Below, piece by piece: positions 7,084-12,341 of a stretch of DNA of 20,914 nt. The notes under the pieces are model-generated. The model was not told the origin of the DNA. It made no database searches and saw nothing but the letters and a program-made list of their open reading frames with translations. This DNA comes from CAYHMW01 sp964357925 (GTDB lineage: Bacteria; Patescibacteriota; Microgenomatia; UBA8517), in contig CAYHMW010000018.1 of the NCBI GenBank assembly GCA_964357925.1, positions 1-20,914 of the forward strand, given 5' to 3'. The position numbers and the translations under genes were made by a program. Numbering within the stretch: the first letter of the stretch is position 1; each line of letters begins with the position of its first letter.

Positions 7084-7163
7084 TGGCGCGCGGTGACGCA
7101 AAGCTTGCGCCGCGTCACTCTGCGAGCCCACACATTTAAAGCGAGCTTTGCGAGGCACACACA
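7084..7163. repeat. GC-rich palindromes and imperfect direct repeat before the GIY-YIG gene
   Basis: GTGAC (7093-7097) pairs with GTCAC (7114-7118) around an inner GCAA/TTGC stem. A second inverted pair AAAGC/GCTTT follows at 7138-7149. TGCGAGCCCACACA (7121) recurs as TGCGAGGCACACACA (7149). The block is much richer in GC than its surroundings and codes for nothing I can see. Its origin is uncertain; a REP-like or element-border sequence is possible. Confidence 0.5.
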
Positions 7164-7175
7164 ATTCTTTATTAT
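7147..7175 (+). promoter_or_regulatory. Probable leaderless promoter of the GIY-YIG/comF pair
   Basis: The -10 TATTAT (7170-7175) ends 6 nt before the ATG at 7182, with a weak -35 TTTGCG (7147-7152) at 17 nt. Transcription would start at the A of the start codon. Confidence 0.45.
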
Positions 7176-7181
7176 TAAATA

Positions 7182-7442
7182 ATGTACTTTGTTTATGTCT
7201 TTAGATCTCTGAAAGACAGTAAGTTATATATTGGTTACACAGAAGACATTGAGAAGAGGGTTTCGCAGCACTCAATGGGCAGAGTGACTGCAACAAAGCA
7301 TAGATTGCCGTTGCAGCTTTTGTATTACGAGGCGTATTTAGATAAAAGAGATGCAAAAGGTAGAGAGAAGTTTTTAAAAGGGGGATCGGGACATAAGTAT
7401 TTGAGAAAGCAAATGCTCCATTATTTTAATGAGCCTTCTTGA
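7182..7442 (+). CDS. Stand-alone GIY-YIG nuclease-domain protein
   Basis: This 86-residue protein is a single GIY-YIG domain of the UPF0213/YhbQ-like size class. The catalytic landmarks are present: FVY at 3-5, YIG at 16-18, Arg26 in EKRV, and Glu62 in GREKFLKGG. The family are metal-dependent DNA nucleases. Single-domain members are very common in CPR genomes, and their biological role is poorly known. The gene lies downstream of the tmRNA terminator and a palindrome block, and overlaps comF by 14 nt, so both are probably read from one message. It may be a small selfish or repair gene. Domain identity is sure, role uncertain. Confidence 0.88.
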   Translation: MYFVYVFRSLKDSKLYIGYTEDIEKRVSQHSMGRVTATKHRLPLQLLYYEAYLDKRDAKGREKFLKGGSGHKYLRKQMLHYFNEPS

Positions 7443-8055
7443 CCTGATTTACCCAAAGAATTGTTTGGAATGCCATAGAAACGGCACTTATATATGTCTT
7501 CCTTGTTTAAATAAAGTGAGAAAAGTTGGCTATTGTGTTCGTGTTGGTGGAATCGATCGGAGGATTTCATTGTGGAAGTATGAAGGTGTAATTAAAAAAG
7601 CCATATGGGCGATGAAGTATAGGTTTGTGCGTGGACTAGCGGATGAGCTTGGGGATTTGGTGGTGACTGAGCTTAGACGAAGGAAAATTGAACTTCAAGA
7701 CTCCATATTGGTGCCGATTCCCCTGAGTAATTCGAGAGCTAGGTGGAGAGGGTTTAATCAGGCTCAGATTGTGGCAGAAAAAATAGGTAAAGGTCTTGGT
7801 TCGTCGGTTGAAAACCGGCTTTTGCTGAGGGTAAAAACCGGTGATACCCAGGTGGGACGTGGCAGACAGGAAAGAGTGCGGAATATACGCGGGGTATATG
7901 CGGTAAATGAAGACATTGAGATATTGAGATATGAAGATATTAAGTTAATTTTAGTGGATGATGTGTGGACAACAGGGGCAACAGTAGTTGAGGCTGCAAA
8001 AGTTTTGAAGAGAGCTGGAGTAAAAGAAGTTTTGGCGATTACGGTTTGCGGGTAG
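7429..8055 (+). CDS. comF: ComF-family phosphoribosyltransferase-like protein
   Basis: ComF proteins support natural DNA uptake and replication restart, acting in the cytoplasm with the ComFA helicase. This 208-residue protein has an N-terminal zinc finger (C12, C15, C23, C26) and the type-I phosphoribosyltransferase PRPP loop LVDDVWTTGAT (about 175-185). Also present are the family landmarks VPIPLSNSRARWRGFNQAQ (about 94-112) and TQVGRGRQERVRNIRGVY. The length is normal. The ATG lies inside the GIY-YIG gene (14-nt overlap), an association that could link a nuclease and a DNA-uptake factor or be simple compaction. Confidence 0.92.
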   Translation: MSLLDLIYPKNCLECHRNGTYICLPCLNKVRKVGYCVRVGGIDRRISLWKYEGVIKKAIWAMKYRFVRGLADELGDLVVTELRRRKIELQDSILVPIPLSNSRARWRGFNQAQIVAEKIGKGLGSSVENRLLLRVKTGDTQVGRGRQERVRNIRGVYAVNEDIEILRYEDIKLILVDDVWTTGATVVEAAKVLKRAGVKEVLAITVCG

Positions 8056-8063
8056 AGGGCGGC

Positions 8064-8121
8064 GGCTCGCAAAACTTCGTCGTGAGCCAGCCCCGAGATG
8101 AACGAAGTGAATTTTTCGGGG
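8064..8121 (+). repeat. Two GC-rich hairpins in the comF downstream spacer
   Basis: GGCTC (8064-8068) pairs with GAGCC (8084-8088), and CCCCGA (8091-8096) pairs with TCGGGG (8116-8121). They follow the comF stop by 8 nt and could end its transcript, although no U-run follows. The rest of the 8056-8336 spacer is AT-rich; I see only a possible 21-codon reading frame at 8220 and no secure feature. Confidence 0.4.
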
Positions 8122-8321
8122 CGGAGGGTGAATGTTGCCTGTTTAGGCTGAGAAAGTAGGGATAGAATGTTTAGAGAATACATATTCTGGTATTTTTCGA
8201 TACTTTTTGATATGATTCCATGCCTGGAGTAGCTCATCTTGTTCTTGTGTGGGACAAAGATGGGTTATCTAAAAAAAAGAAGTGATGAACTTCACCAATG
8301 CGACTTGTTCCTCTGAAAAAA

Positions 8322-8326
8322 AGGAG
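8322..8326 (+). promoter_or_regulatory. Canonical Shine-Dalgarno site fixing the start at 8337
   Basis: AGGAG stands 10 nt before ATG 8337, within an A-rich run. It is the only textbook ribosome-binding site I find before a gene in this window, and it favours 8337 over the upstream in-frame ATG at 8298. Confidence 0.7.
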
Positions 8327-8336
8327 AATAGGCACA

Positions 8337-8567
8337 ATGGCAAATTCACAACAGGTACAAATTGATGGTGAAACAGTCACCTACGGGGACTGCGACGACA
8401 CCCGTTACCCTGGAAAAAAGTTCGTCTCGATTGGTTCGCGTTATGACCACACCACGTTTATCGTGGATGCCGATTACGCAACCATTAACGCTATCCGCTC
8501 GCGTGGCACTGACAAAAGTGCCTGGAGATTGATTGCATTCGCTATAGTATCAGGTTACTGGGATTAG
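8337..8567 (+). CDS. Small soluble protein of unknown function
   Basis: I do not recognise this 76-residue protein (MANSQQVQIDGETVTYGDCD...). It is soluble and acidic in its first half, with one cysteine (in YGDCDD) and a short hydrophobic end (WRLIAFAIVSGYWD). The upstream ATG at 8298 would add 13 basic residues, but the Shine-Dalgarno site argues for 8337. The gene stands alone, with its own ribosome-binding site and a strong terminator just downstream. Its codons prefer C in the third position (GAC, TAC, ACC, ATC, CGC), unlike the T- and A-ending neighbours. That fits either high expression or recent transfer. Confidence 0.7.
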   Translation: MANSQQVQIDGETVTYGDCDDTRYPGKKFVSIGSRYDHTTFIVDADYATINAIRSRGTDKSAWRLIAFAIVSGYWD

Positions 8568-8600
8568 TCGCGGAAGGTGGGTTCGTCACTCAATTTTTTG

Positions 8601-8628
8601 CCCCTGACTTCGGTTGGGGGTTTTCTTT
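8601..8628 (+). terminator. Rho-independent terminator of the small gene
   Basis: CCCCTGAC and GTTGGGGG form an 8-bp stem (two G-T pairs) closed by a TTCG tetraloop, followed by TTTTCTTT. The U-run lies on the plus side only, so it serves the gene ending at 8567 and not the convergent one. Confidence 0.88.
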
Positions 8629-8631
8629 ATT

Positions 8632-8967
8632 TCAGAGGGTAAATACGCATATTCTCAAGTCAAACTTGTGCACAGTAGTTGTATCTTGGTTCGTTAGGAG
8701 TATTTTTGCGTTCTTCAGTTTTAAAGCACTGGATAATATAACTGCAAAGTCTTTTGAGTCAGAACTCCACCATAAATTGTGCAAGTCATCATTGGGAGCA
8801 AAAGTAACAATATACATATCCTGGTTGGTCTCAACTAAATACCTTGAAAGATCTATTTCTTTTTCGCTATCGACTAGTACACCTGCTAATACCCAGCTTT
8901 CAACAATTTTACCCACTGAATAACTGTCTAGAATTGATTGTAATTGGTCTCGATTAAGTTTTTTCAT
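8632..8967 (-). CDS. Hypothetical cytoplasmic protein
   Basis: I do not recognise this 111-residue protein (MKKLNRDQLQSILDSYSVGK...). It is soluble, of mixed alpha/beta pattern, with a Trp pair in HNLWWSSDSKDFAVILSSAL. A GTG at 8976 would add three residues, but it directly abuts the -10 box (8977-8982) and would lie upstream of the expected transcription start, so ATG 8967 is preferred. It converges with the small gene at 8337-8567 across a terminator. The size and fold pattern suggest a small binding or regulatory protein; nothing more can be said. Confidence 0.6.
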   Translation of the reverse strand: MKKLNRDQLQSILDSYSVGKIVESWVLAGVLVDSEKEIDLSRYLVETNQDMYIVTFAPNDDLHNLWWSSDSKDFAVILSSALKLKNAKILLTNQDTTTVHKFDLRICVFTL

Positions 8968-8976
8968 TTGGGACAC

Positions 8977-9005
8977 ATTGTATATTTTTTTGAGAAAACC
9001 ACCAA
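8977..9005 (-). promoter_or_regulatory. Promoter of the hypothetical gene 8632-8967
   Basis: On the minus strand TTGGTG (9005-9000) and TACAAT (8982-8977) stand 17 nt apart. The ATG at 8967 is 9 nt beyond the -10, so the leader would be only about 3 nt. Confidence 0.6.
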
Positions 9006-9021
9006 TAGATACTTTGCTTAC

Positions 9022-9126
9022 TCAACCACCTTTTTCTTGTACTGAGTACTCAGTTACATCTGGGCTGATAATTAGATCAATCAGTTCTTTGAGATTTTTG
9101 AACACGAATTCAACTAGTGGTGGCAT
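9022..9126 (-). CDS. Possible 34-residue small protein
   Basis: An open frame from ATG 9126 to TGA 9022 encodes MPPLVEFVFKNLKELIDLII followed by SPDVTEYSVQEKGG. The first 22 residues would form an amphipathic helix and the tail is polar, which looks protein-like rather than random. An in-frame stop lies directly upstream, so this ATG is the first. It precedes the gene at 8632-8967 on the same strand but has a promoter between. I see no Shine-Dalgarno, and the best -10 (GATACT) is too near the ATG to be convincing. No known function. It fills most of the spacer 8977-9195. Confidence 0.35.
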   Translation of the reverse strand: MPPLVEFVFKNLKELIDLIISPDVTEYSVQEKGG

Positions 9127-9195
9127 GGAGTATCAAGCGATGAGTCGAAAAGTCATCTAGCTAGAAGAGTTTGGAGGCGGACAGGCGAGCAAGTG

Positions 9196-9283
9196 CGGTG
9201 AGGGCGAGATTTGAACTCGCGTACCTGCGAAGCAGGTCCAAGGTTTTCGAGACCTGGCCGATTAGCCACTCCGGCACCTCACC
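9196..9283 (-). tRNA. tRNA-Ser, anticodon CGA
   Basis: The acceptor GGTGAGG/CCTCACC, the long variable arm (ACCTGC TTC GCAGGT), the T-arm GCGAGTTCAAATCTCGC and discriminator G all mark a serine tRNA. The anticodon loop CTCGAAA gives CGA, reading UCG. CCA is not encoded. It follows tRNA-Arg by 5 nt. Confidence 0.95.
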
Positions 9284-9288
9284 TTTTG

Positions 9289-9360
9289 TGCCCTCGGCAG
9301 GAATTGAACCTGCATTTAGGGTTCCGCAAACCCTTGTTCTGTCCATTGAACTACGAAGGC
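9289..9360 (-). tRNA. tRNA-Arg, anticodon GCG
   Basis: The acceptor GCCTTCG/CGAGGGC (one G-T pair) carries discriminator A. The anticodon arm is AGGGT-TTGCGGA-ACCCT, giving GCG. The D-loop has GG followed by A, the A20 that marks arginine tRNAs. It should read CGC and CGU. Bacteria nearly always use an ACG (inosine) gene for these codons, so G34 is notable. CCA is not encoded. Confidence 0.9.
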
Positions 9361-9390
9361 TCCTTGTAGTAGTTTGGGATAACTTCCTGT

Positions 9391-9418
9391 ATTTTAGTTT
9401 AAATTGAGGTGAAGTTAA
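9391..9418 (-). promoter_or_regulatory. Probable promoter of the Arg-Ser tRNA pair
   Basis: On the minus strand TTAACT (9418-9413) and TAAAAT (9396-9391) are 16 nt apart. Transcription would start near 9384, about 24 nt before tRNA-Arg. Read-through from the gene at 9422-9949 is the alternative. Confidence 0.4.
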
Positions 9419-9421
9419 AGT

Positions 9422-9949
9422 TTAGGCTTGAGGCTTCGTAAATTTGATCAGTTTACTGGCTAGTTTTGTAGTTTTGTCAAACAGTGATGGAGATGATTCA
9501 TGGTGGGTGATATATTGTTCCACAATCTTCTTGATTTTCTCCTTTAGGTTTTCGTCAATCACGATTTCTAATCTACCGACCAGTGAGGAAGTCTCGAATA
9601 CTAATAGTTGATGACCCAATCTTTCAGTGAACCAGAACTGGTATAGATCCTCCCATAATGTTAGAGAATTATTGATTCTGACTCCTGATGTGGTGATTTT
9701 ACAATTAATTTTTTCTGGTTCTACCGTTGATAGAATGTAGAAAAGGAAGACTAATGATGCGATCAGCACAACAGGGAGGATTCCTTGAACAATAAAAAGA
9801 ATTATTCCAAAGAGTGAAGCAATGGCCACCACTGTGACATATGTGTCTCTACTGTGACGTTTGAATGGTCTTGTTTGAGATTCCCAAGTGAGCAGTACTT
9901 TTTCTTCTGTTGCGCTTTGAGGTGGTGTATTAACTAGGGCCGCTGCCAT
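9422..9949 (-). CDS. Membrane protein with two helices and a PH-like tail
   Basis: The protein has 175 residues: a polar N-terminus containing TWESQTRPFKRHS, two adjacent helices at about 38-58 and 59-77, then a soluble beta-rich part (CKITTSGVRINNSLTLWEDL, then HQLLVFETSSLVGRLEIVI) and a C-terminal helix. The pattern of a TM hairpin followed by 'xITxxGVxI...WEDLxxFWF' resembles the bacterial PH-like membrane proteins frequent in CPR genomes; I know no function. A TATAAT box lies 9 nt before its ATG, so its message is nearly leaderless. It lies upstream of tRNA-Arg on the same strand. Confidence 0.65.
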   Translation of the reverse strand: MAAALVNTPPQSATEEKVLLTWESQTRPFKRHSRDTYVTVVAIASLFGIILFIVQGILPVVLIASLVFLFYILSTVEPEKINCKITTSGVRINNSLTLWEDLYQFWFTERLGHQLLVFETSSLVGRLEIVIDENLKEKIKKIVEQYITHHESSPSLFDKTTKLASKLIKFTKPQA

Positions 9950-9958
9950 GTTTCAATC

Positions 9959-9964
9959 ATTATA
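9959..9964 (-). promoter_or_regulatory. -10 box of the membrane protein gene 9422-9949
   Basis: A perfect TATAAT on the minus strand ends 9 nt before the ATG at 9949. The -35 is poor. The predicted leader is about 3 nt and there is no Shine-Dalgarno. Confidence 0.5.
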
Positions 9965-9998
9965 TATCAAAACTGATGTGATGTGCCAGAAATTCTTT

Positions 9999-11174
9999 TT
10001 AGTATTTTTTAGTAAGCAGATTAGTTGTTGTGATTAGTAAGCCACCTACCACAACACTAGTTGTTAAACTTGCAGGTATTTGTTTGAAATATGTAATGAC
10101 CATAACAAGGATTAGGAAGCAGCAATAGAAGTAGATACTCTTATTCCTTCGCGTTTTTGTTTCTTTTAGGATTAAGAGTGTGGCTGGTAGGAAAAGTAGG
10201 GTTAGATCGTACATAAGTGAGTGGATCGAGAAAATTATTGTTAAGATTATGGCCAGTGACATTTTGATGTTTAGAGGGACAGCGCCCTTTATAGATTTGA
10301 ATAACCATAAAGAAACGGTGTAAAACATGAAGTTTGTGAGCAGCGCGATTGGGGCAGTGATTGGTGTGGGTTTAATTAATTGGTCAATTAGGCCAAAATA
10401 GGTGTATGAGATTATATTTGGGTTTGTTGAGTCTTTAATGTTTGCTTCGAGGATTATTCTGGGATAATTTAACAAAGTGTTAACTGGAACAATTGTGAGG
10501 CTAAGTGCTCCTAGAGCGCAGATTGTAAATAGTGTACCCAAAATAAAAGATTTTTTATTTGTGCACATGATGTAAAGAAATGGCCAAATAATGAAGTATT
10601 GAGGCTTAATTAGTAAGAGAGAAGTAATTATTCCGCTTTGGAAATCTTTCTGATTGATTAATGTGATGTACGCCAATGTGAGGAGAAAAAGGATAATTAT
10701 TGAGAGTTGGCCAAGTAGGATTGCATACATTGTGGTGGGTAGAAGAAAGCTGCTAAAGAGAGTGAGTTTTAAGTTTTGGGAGAGGTGCGAGTTTTTTGAA
10801 AGTAGATAGACCGTTATGTGTAGCAGGATTATGTTTAAGACAAAGAATATTTTGTAGGCTGTGAGCAGGCCAAGTGGAGCGAGGATGACGAAAAAGTATG
10901 CGACGAAAGGAGGATTTCTAAATGGGAGCGATATCGGATGTGAAGTGACATTTTCTTGGACTAGCGAACCATAGGCTTTAAACTGTTCAGCTGGTTCGTA
11001 GAGGAGATCCTTCTTTCCTGAATTTATAATTACACCACTTGTGAGCATGGCTGCAGTATCTGTGTAGTAGATTCTTTTGAGGGTTATTTTTGGAGTAAGG
11101 TACCCATATATAAGTACGGCAATATAGATTATGAAAACGATTTTGCCGTAATGTAAGCGTAACAAATGGAGCAT
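9999..11174 (-). CDS. GT87-like polytopic membrane glycosyltransferase (copy 1)
   Basis: This 391-residue protein has about ten membrane helices. It is of the DUF2029/GT87 type: polyprenol-phosphate-sugar-dependent mannosyl- or arabinosyl-like transferases facing the outside of the membrane. Landmarks are YYTDTAAML (about 38-46), the loop LPFRNPPFVAYFF (about 84-96), LLGQLS (about 154-159) and LLLIKPQYFIIWPF. It matches the gene at 12342-13535 along its full length. The frame stays open into tRNA-Ser(UGA), but ATG 11174 is the first plausible start. Its A is also the A of the tRNA's CCA, so processing of the tRNA would release a leaderless message. The acceptor sugar is unknown. Confidence 0.78.
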   Translation of the reverse strand: MLHLLRLHYGKIVFIIYIAVLIYGYLTPKITLKRIYYTDTAAMLTSGVIINSGKKDLLYEPAEQFKAYGSLVQENVTSHPISLPFRNPPFVAYFFVILAPLGLLTAYKIFFVLNIILLHITVYLLSKNSHLSQNLKLTLFSSFLLPTTMYAILLGQLSIIILFLLTLAYITLINQKDFQSGIITSLLLIKPQYFIIWPFLYIMCTNKKSFILGTLFTICALGALSLTIVPVNTLLNYPRIILEANIKDSTNPNIISYTYFGLIDQLIKPTPITAPIALLTNFMFYTVSLWLFKSIKGAVPLNIKMSLAIILTIIFSIHSLMYDLTLLFLPATLLILKETKTRRNKSIYFYCCFLILVMVITYFKQIPASLTTSVVVGGLLITTTNLLTKKY

Positions 11175-11176
11175 GG

Positions 11177-11260
11177 CGGTGGAGGTGGGATTCGAACCCA
11201 CGTAGGCTTAAAGCCTCCGGTTTTCAAGACCGGTGCAATTGGCCGCTATGCGACTCCACC
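11177..11260 (-). tRNA. tRNA-Ser, anticodon UGA
   Basis: The acceptor GGTGGAG/CTCCACC, long variable arm (AGGCTTTAAGCCT), T-arm GTGGGTTCGAATCCCAC and discriminator G mark a serine tRNA. The anticodon arm CCGGT-CTTGAAA-ACCGG gives UGA. This is the only tRNA here followed by an encoded CCA (11176-11174), whose last A begins the ATG of the next gene. Its first 15 nt are shared with the end of the GIY-YIG gene upstream. Confidence 0.95.
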
Positions 11261-11500
11261 CTCTAATACGTGTCTATTTAAAAACACTCTTCCGGATCCG
11301 GACTTAAGGTATTTTTCCATTTTATATGCTTTGTATTTATTGTCGATTGCTATATATGCAATAAGTTTGAGAGGTAGCCGACTTCTTGTTGCAGGTACTA
11401 GCCCTTTTTTATGCCTGTTTTGGACTCTATCTTTTAGATCTTGTGTGCATCCAACATACAGTTTGTTATCTGAGCAATTTAATATGTAAATGTAATACAT
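11246..11500 (-). CDS. Stand-alone GIY-YIG nuclease-domain protein, ending inside a tRNA gene
   Basis: This 84-residue single-domain protein has YIY at 3-5, YVG at 15-17, Arg25 and Glu62 (KMEKYLKSGSG), the full catalytic pattern of GIY-YIG nucleases. It is related to the protein at 7182-7442. It lies between two tRNA-Ser genes on the same strand, and its last codons (GGT GGA GTC GCA TAG) are the first 15 nt of tRNA-Ser(UGA). There is no promoter I can identify, so it is probably read from the tRNA-Ser(GCU) transcript. An AAGGAG motif lies too far (15 nt) from the ATG to be a sure ribosome-binding site. Confidence 0.85.
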   Translation of the reverse strand: MYYIYILNCSDNKLYVGCTQDLKDRVQNRHKKGLVPATRSRLPLKLIAYIAIDNKYKAYKMEKYLKSGSGRVFLNRHVLEGGVA

Positions 11501-11539
11501 GTTTATTTTTTGGGTCTCCTTCGTGACCTGCAGACTGTG

Positions 11540-11573
11540 TCCGCCGTAGGTCGCTATGGCGACCGAAGGCGGA
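11540..11573. repeat. Perfect two-part palindrome abutting tRNA-Ser(GCU)
   Basis: Arms TCCGCC (11540-11545) and GGCGGA (11568-11573) flank inner arms GGTCGC (11549-11554) and GCGACC (11559-11564), with a TATG loop and symmetric 3-nt bulges. Its right end shares 4 nt with the tRNA 3' end. As RNA on the minus strand it could form the hairpin that follows the tRNA. It resembles the GC-rich palindromic repeats scattered in CPR genomes, from memory. Confidence 0.6.
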
Positions 11574-11655
11574 GGTGGTGGGATTCGAACCCACGCGAAC
11601 CTTGCGGCTCAATGGTTTAGCAAACCATCGCACTAGGCCACTATGCGACACCTCC
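11570..11655 (-). tRNA. tRNA-Ser, anticodon GCU
   Basis: The acceptor GGAGGTG/CACCTCC, discriminator G, long variable arm (GAGCC GCAA GGTTC region) and T-arm GTGGGTTCGAATCCCAC mark a serine tRNA. The anticodon arm ATGGT-TTGCTAA-ACCAT gives GCU, reading AGC/AGU. The three nt after the discriminator are CCT, so CCA is not encoded. It heads a run of tRNA, GIY-YIG, tRNA and glycosyltransferase on the minus strand. Confidence 0.95.
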
Positions 11656-11689
11656 AAAAGTCACTTATTATATCAAAACAGAATATGCT

Positions 11690-11719
11690 TTGGATTTTTG
11701 GCTTATTTTGGGGTAAAAT
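11690..11719 (+). promoter_or_regulatory. Promoter of the Nudix-like gene
   Basis: TTGGAT (11690-11695) and TAAAAT (11714-11719) stand 18 nt apart. The ATG at 11730 is 10 nt past the -10, giving a leader of about 4 nt and no Shine-Dalgarno. Confidence 0.55.
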
Positions 11720-11729
11720 TGTGGTGGCA

Positions 11730-12206
11730 ATGAAGGAGAAAGTTATTTTAGTGTCAGTGGCGGTCGTTTTTAAGGCTGATGGAGACAAGATCAATTGGTT
11801 TGTGATTAAACAATCAGAAGATGGAGGATGGGAATTTCCTAAGACTGTGGTTCGGCGGGTTGAATCTTCTGTTCGGGCGTCGATTCGAAACATGGCTGAG
11901 CAGGGTGCAATGAATGCAAAGGTTTGGGAGGAGGTTGGACGAGCGGGAGGTGCTACCAAGGTAAATGGAAGACCAGTTGCACAGAGATTTATTTACTACT
12001 TGATGGAGTATAAAGGCGCAGGAATTGAGGTACTTGGTTTTGCAAACTCTGATTGGGTTGATTTCAGTAAGGCACAGAAGATTTTGGGGACAAAACGTGA
12101 TGTTTCCATGTTAAGGACTGCTCGGGAAATGTATAAAGATATGGACAAGCGTGGGGTGTGGGATGTGGTAGAAGAGGAAGAAGTCGAAATTCCTGCAGAA
12201 GCATAG
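11730..12206 (+). CDS. Nudix-fold protein with degenerate Nudix box
   Basis: The 158-residue protein has the overall Nudix pattern: VILVSVAVVFKADGDKINWF as the first strands, GGWEFPK at 32-38, then the box region. Compared with GX5EX7REUXEEXGU, E45 and R53 are kept, but the following residues are N54, E57 and Q58, so most of the metal-binding glutamates are lost. Hydrolysis of nucleoside diphosphate derivatives is therefore doubtful; a binding or regulatory role is possible. The open frame continues upstream into tRNA-Ser(GCU), but the promoter at 11690-11719 favours ATG 11730. The C-terminus is very acidic (VVEEEEVEIPAEA). It ends 14 nt before tRNA-Ser(GGA), with which it may be co-transcribed. 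Confidence 0.65.
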   Translation: MKEKVILVSVAVVFKADGDKINWFVIKQSEDGGWEFPKTVVRRVESSVRASIRNMAEQGAMNAKVWEEVGRAGGATKVNGRPVAQRFIYYLMEYKGAGIEVLGFANSDWVDFSKAQKILGTKRDVSMLRTAREMYKDMDKRGVWDVVEEEEVEIPAEA

Positions 12207-12220
12207 CGTTTTATTGACCA

Positions 12221-12304
12221 GGAGGAGTGGCCGAGCGGTTTAAGGCGCACGCTTGGAAAGCGTGTATGCGAAAGCATGCGCAGGTTCGAATCCTGTCTCC
12301 TCCG
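12221..12304 (+). tRNA. tRNA-Ser, anticodon GGA
   Basis: The acceptor GGAGGAG/CTCCTCC, discriminator G, long variable arm (ATGC GAAA GCAT) and T-arm CAGGTTCGAATCCTG mark a serine tRNA. The anticodon arm CACGC-TTGGAAA-GCGTG gives GGA, reading UCC/UCU. CCA is not encoded. It completes the serine set with the three minus-strand genes nearby. Confidence 0.96.
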
Positions 12305-12322
12305 CTCAAGGAGAAATACTTC

Positions 12323-12331
12323 TGGTAGAAT
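12323..12331 (+). promoter_or_regulatory. Extended -10 element before glycosyltransferase copy 2
   Basis: TGGTAGAAT fits an extended -10 (TGnTAnnnT) and ends 10 nt before ATG 12342. No -35 is evident. Read-through from tRNA-Ser(GGA) is an alternative. Confidence 0.4.
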
Positions 12332-12341
12332 TTTCTTCAGT

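Noticed and set aside
8220..8285. 21-codon frame after a TATGAT box in the spacer before the small unknown gene
   Set aside because: The -10 is only 3 nt before the ATG, there is no clear -35, and the Lys-rich end comes from an A-run; too short to support.
9161..9407. Small open frames across the Ser and Arg tRNA genes
   Set aside because: They are translations of tRNA sequence; the RNA folds explain the conservation.
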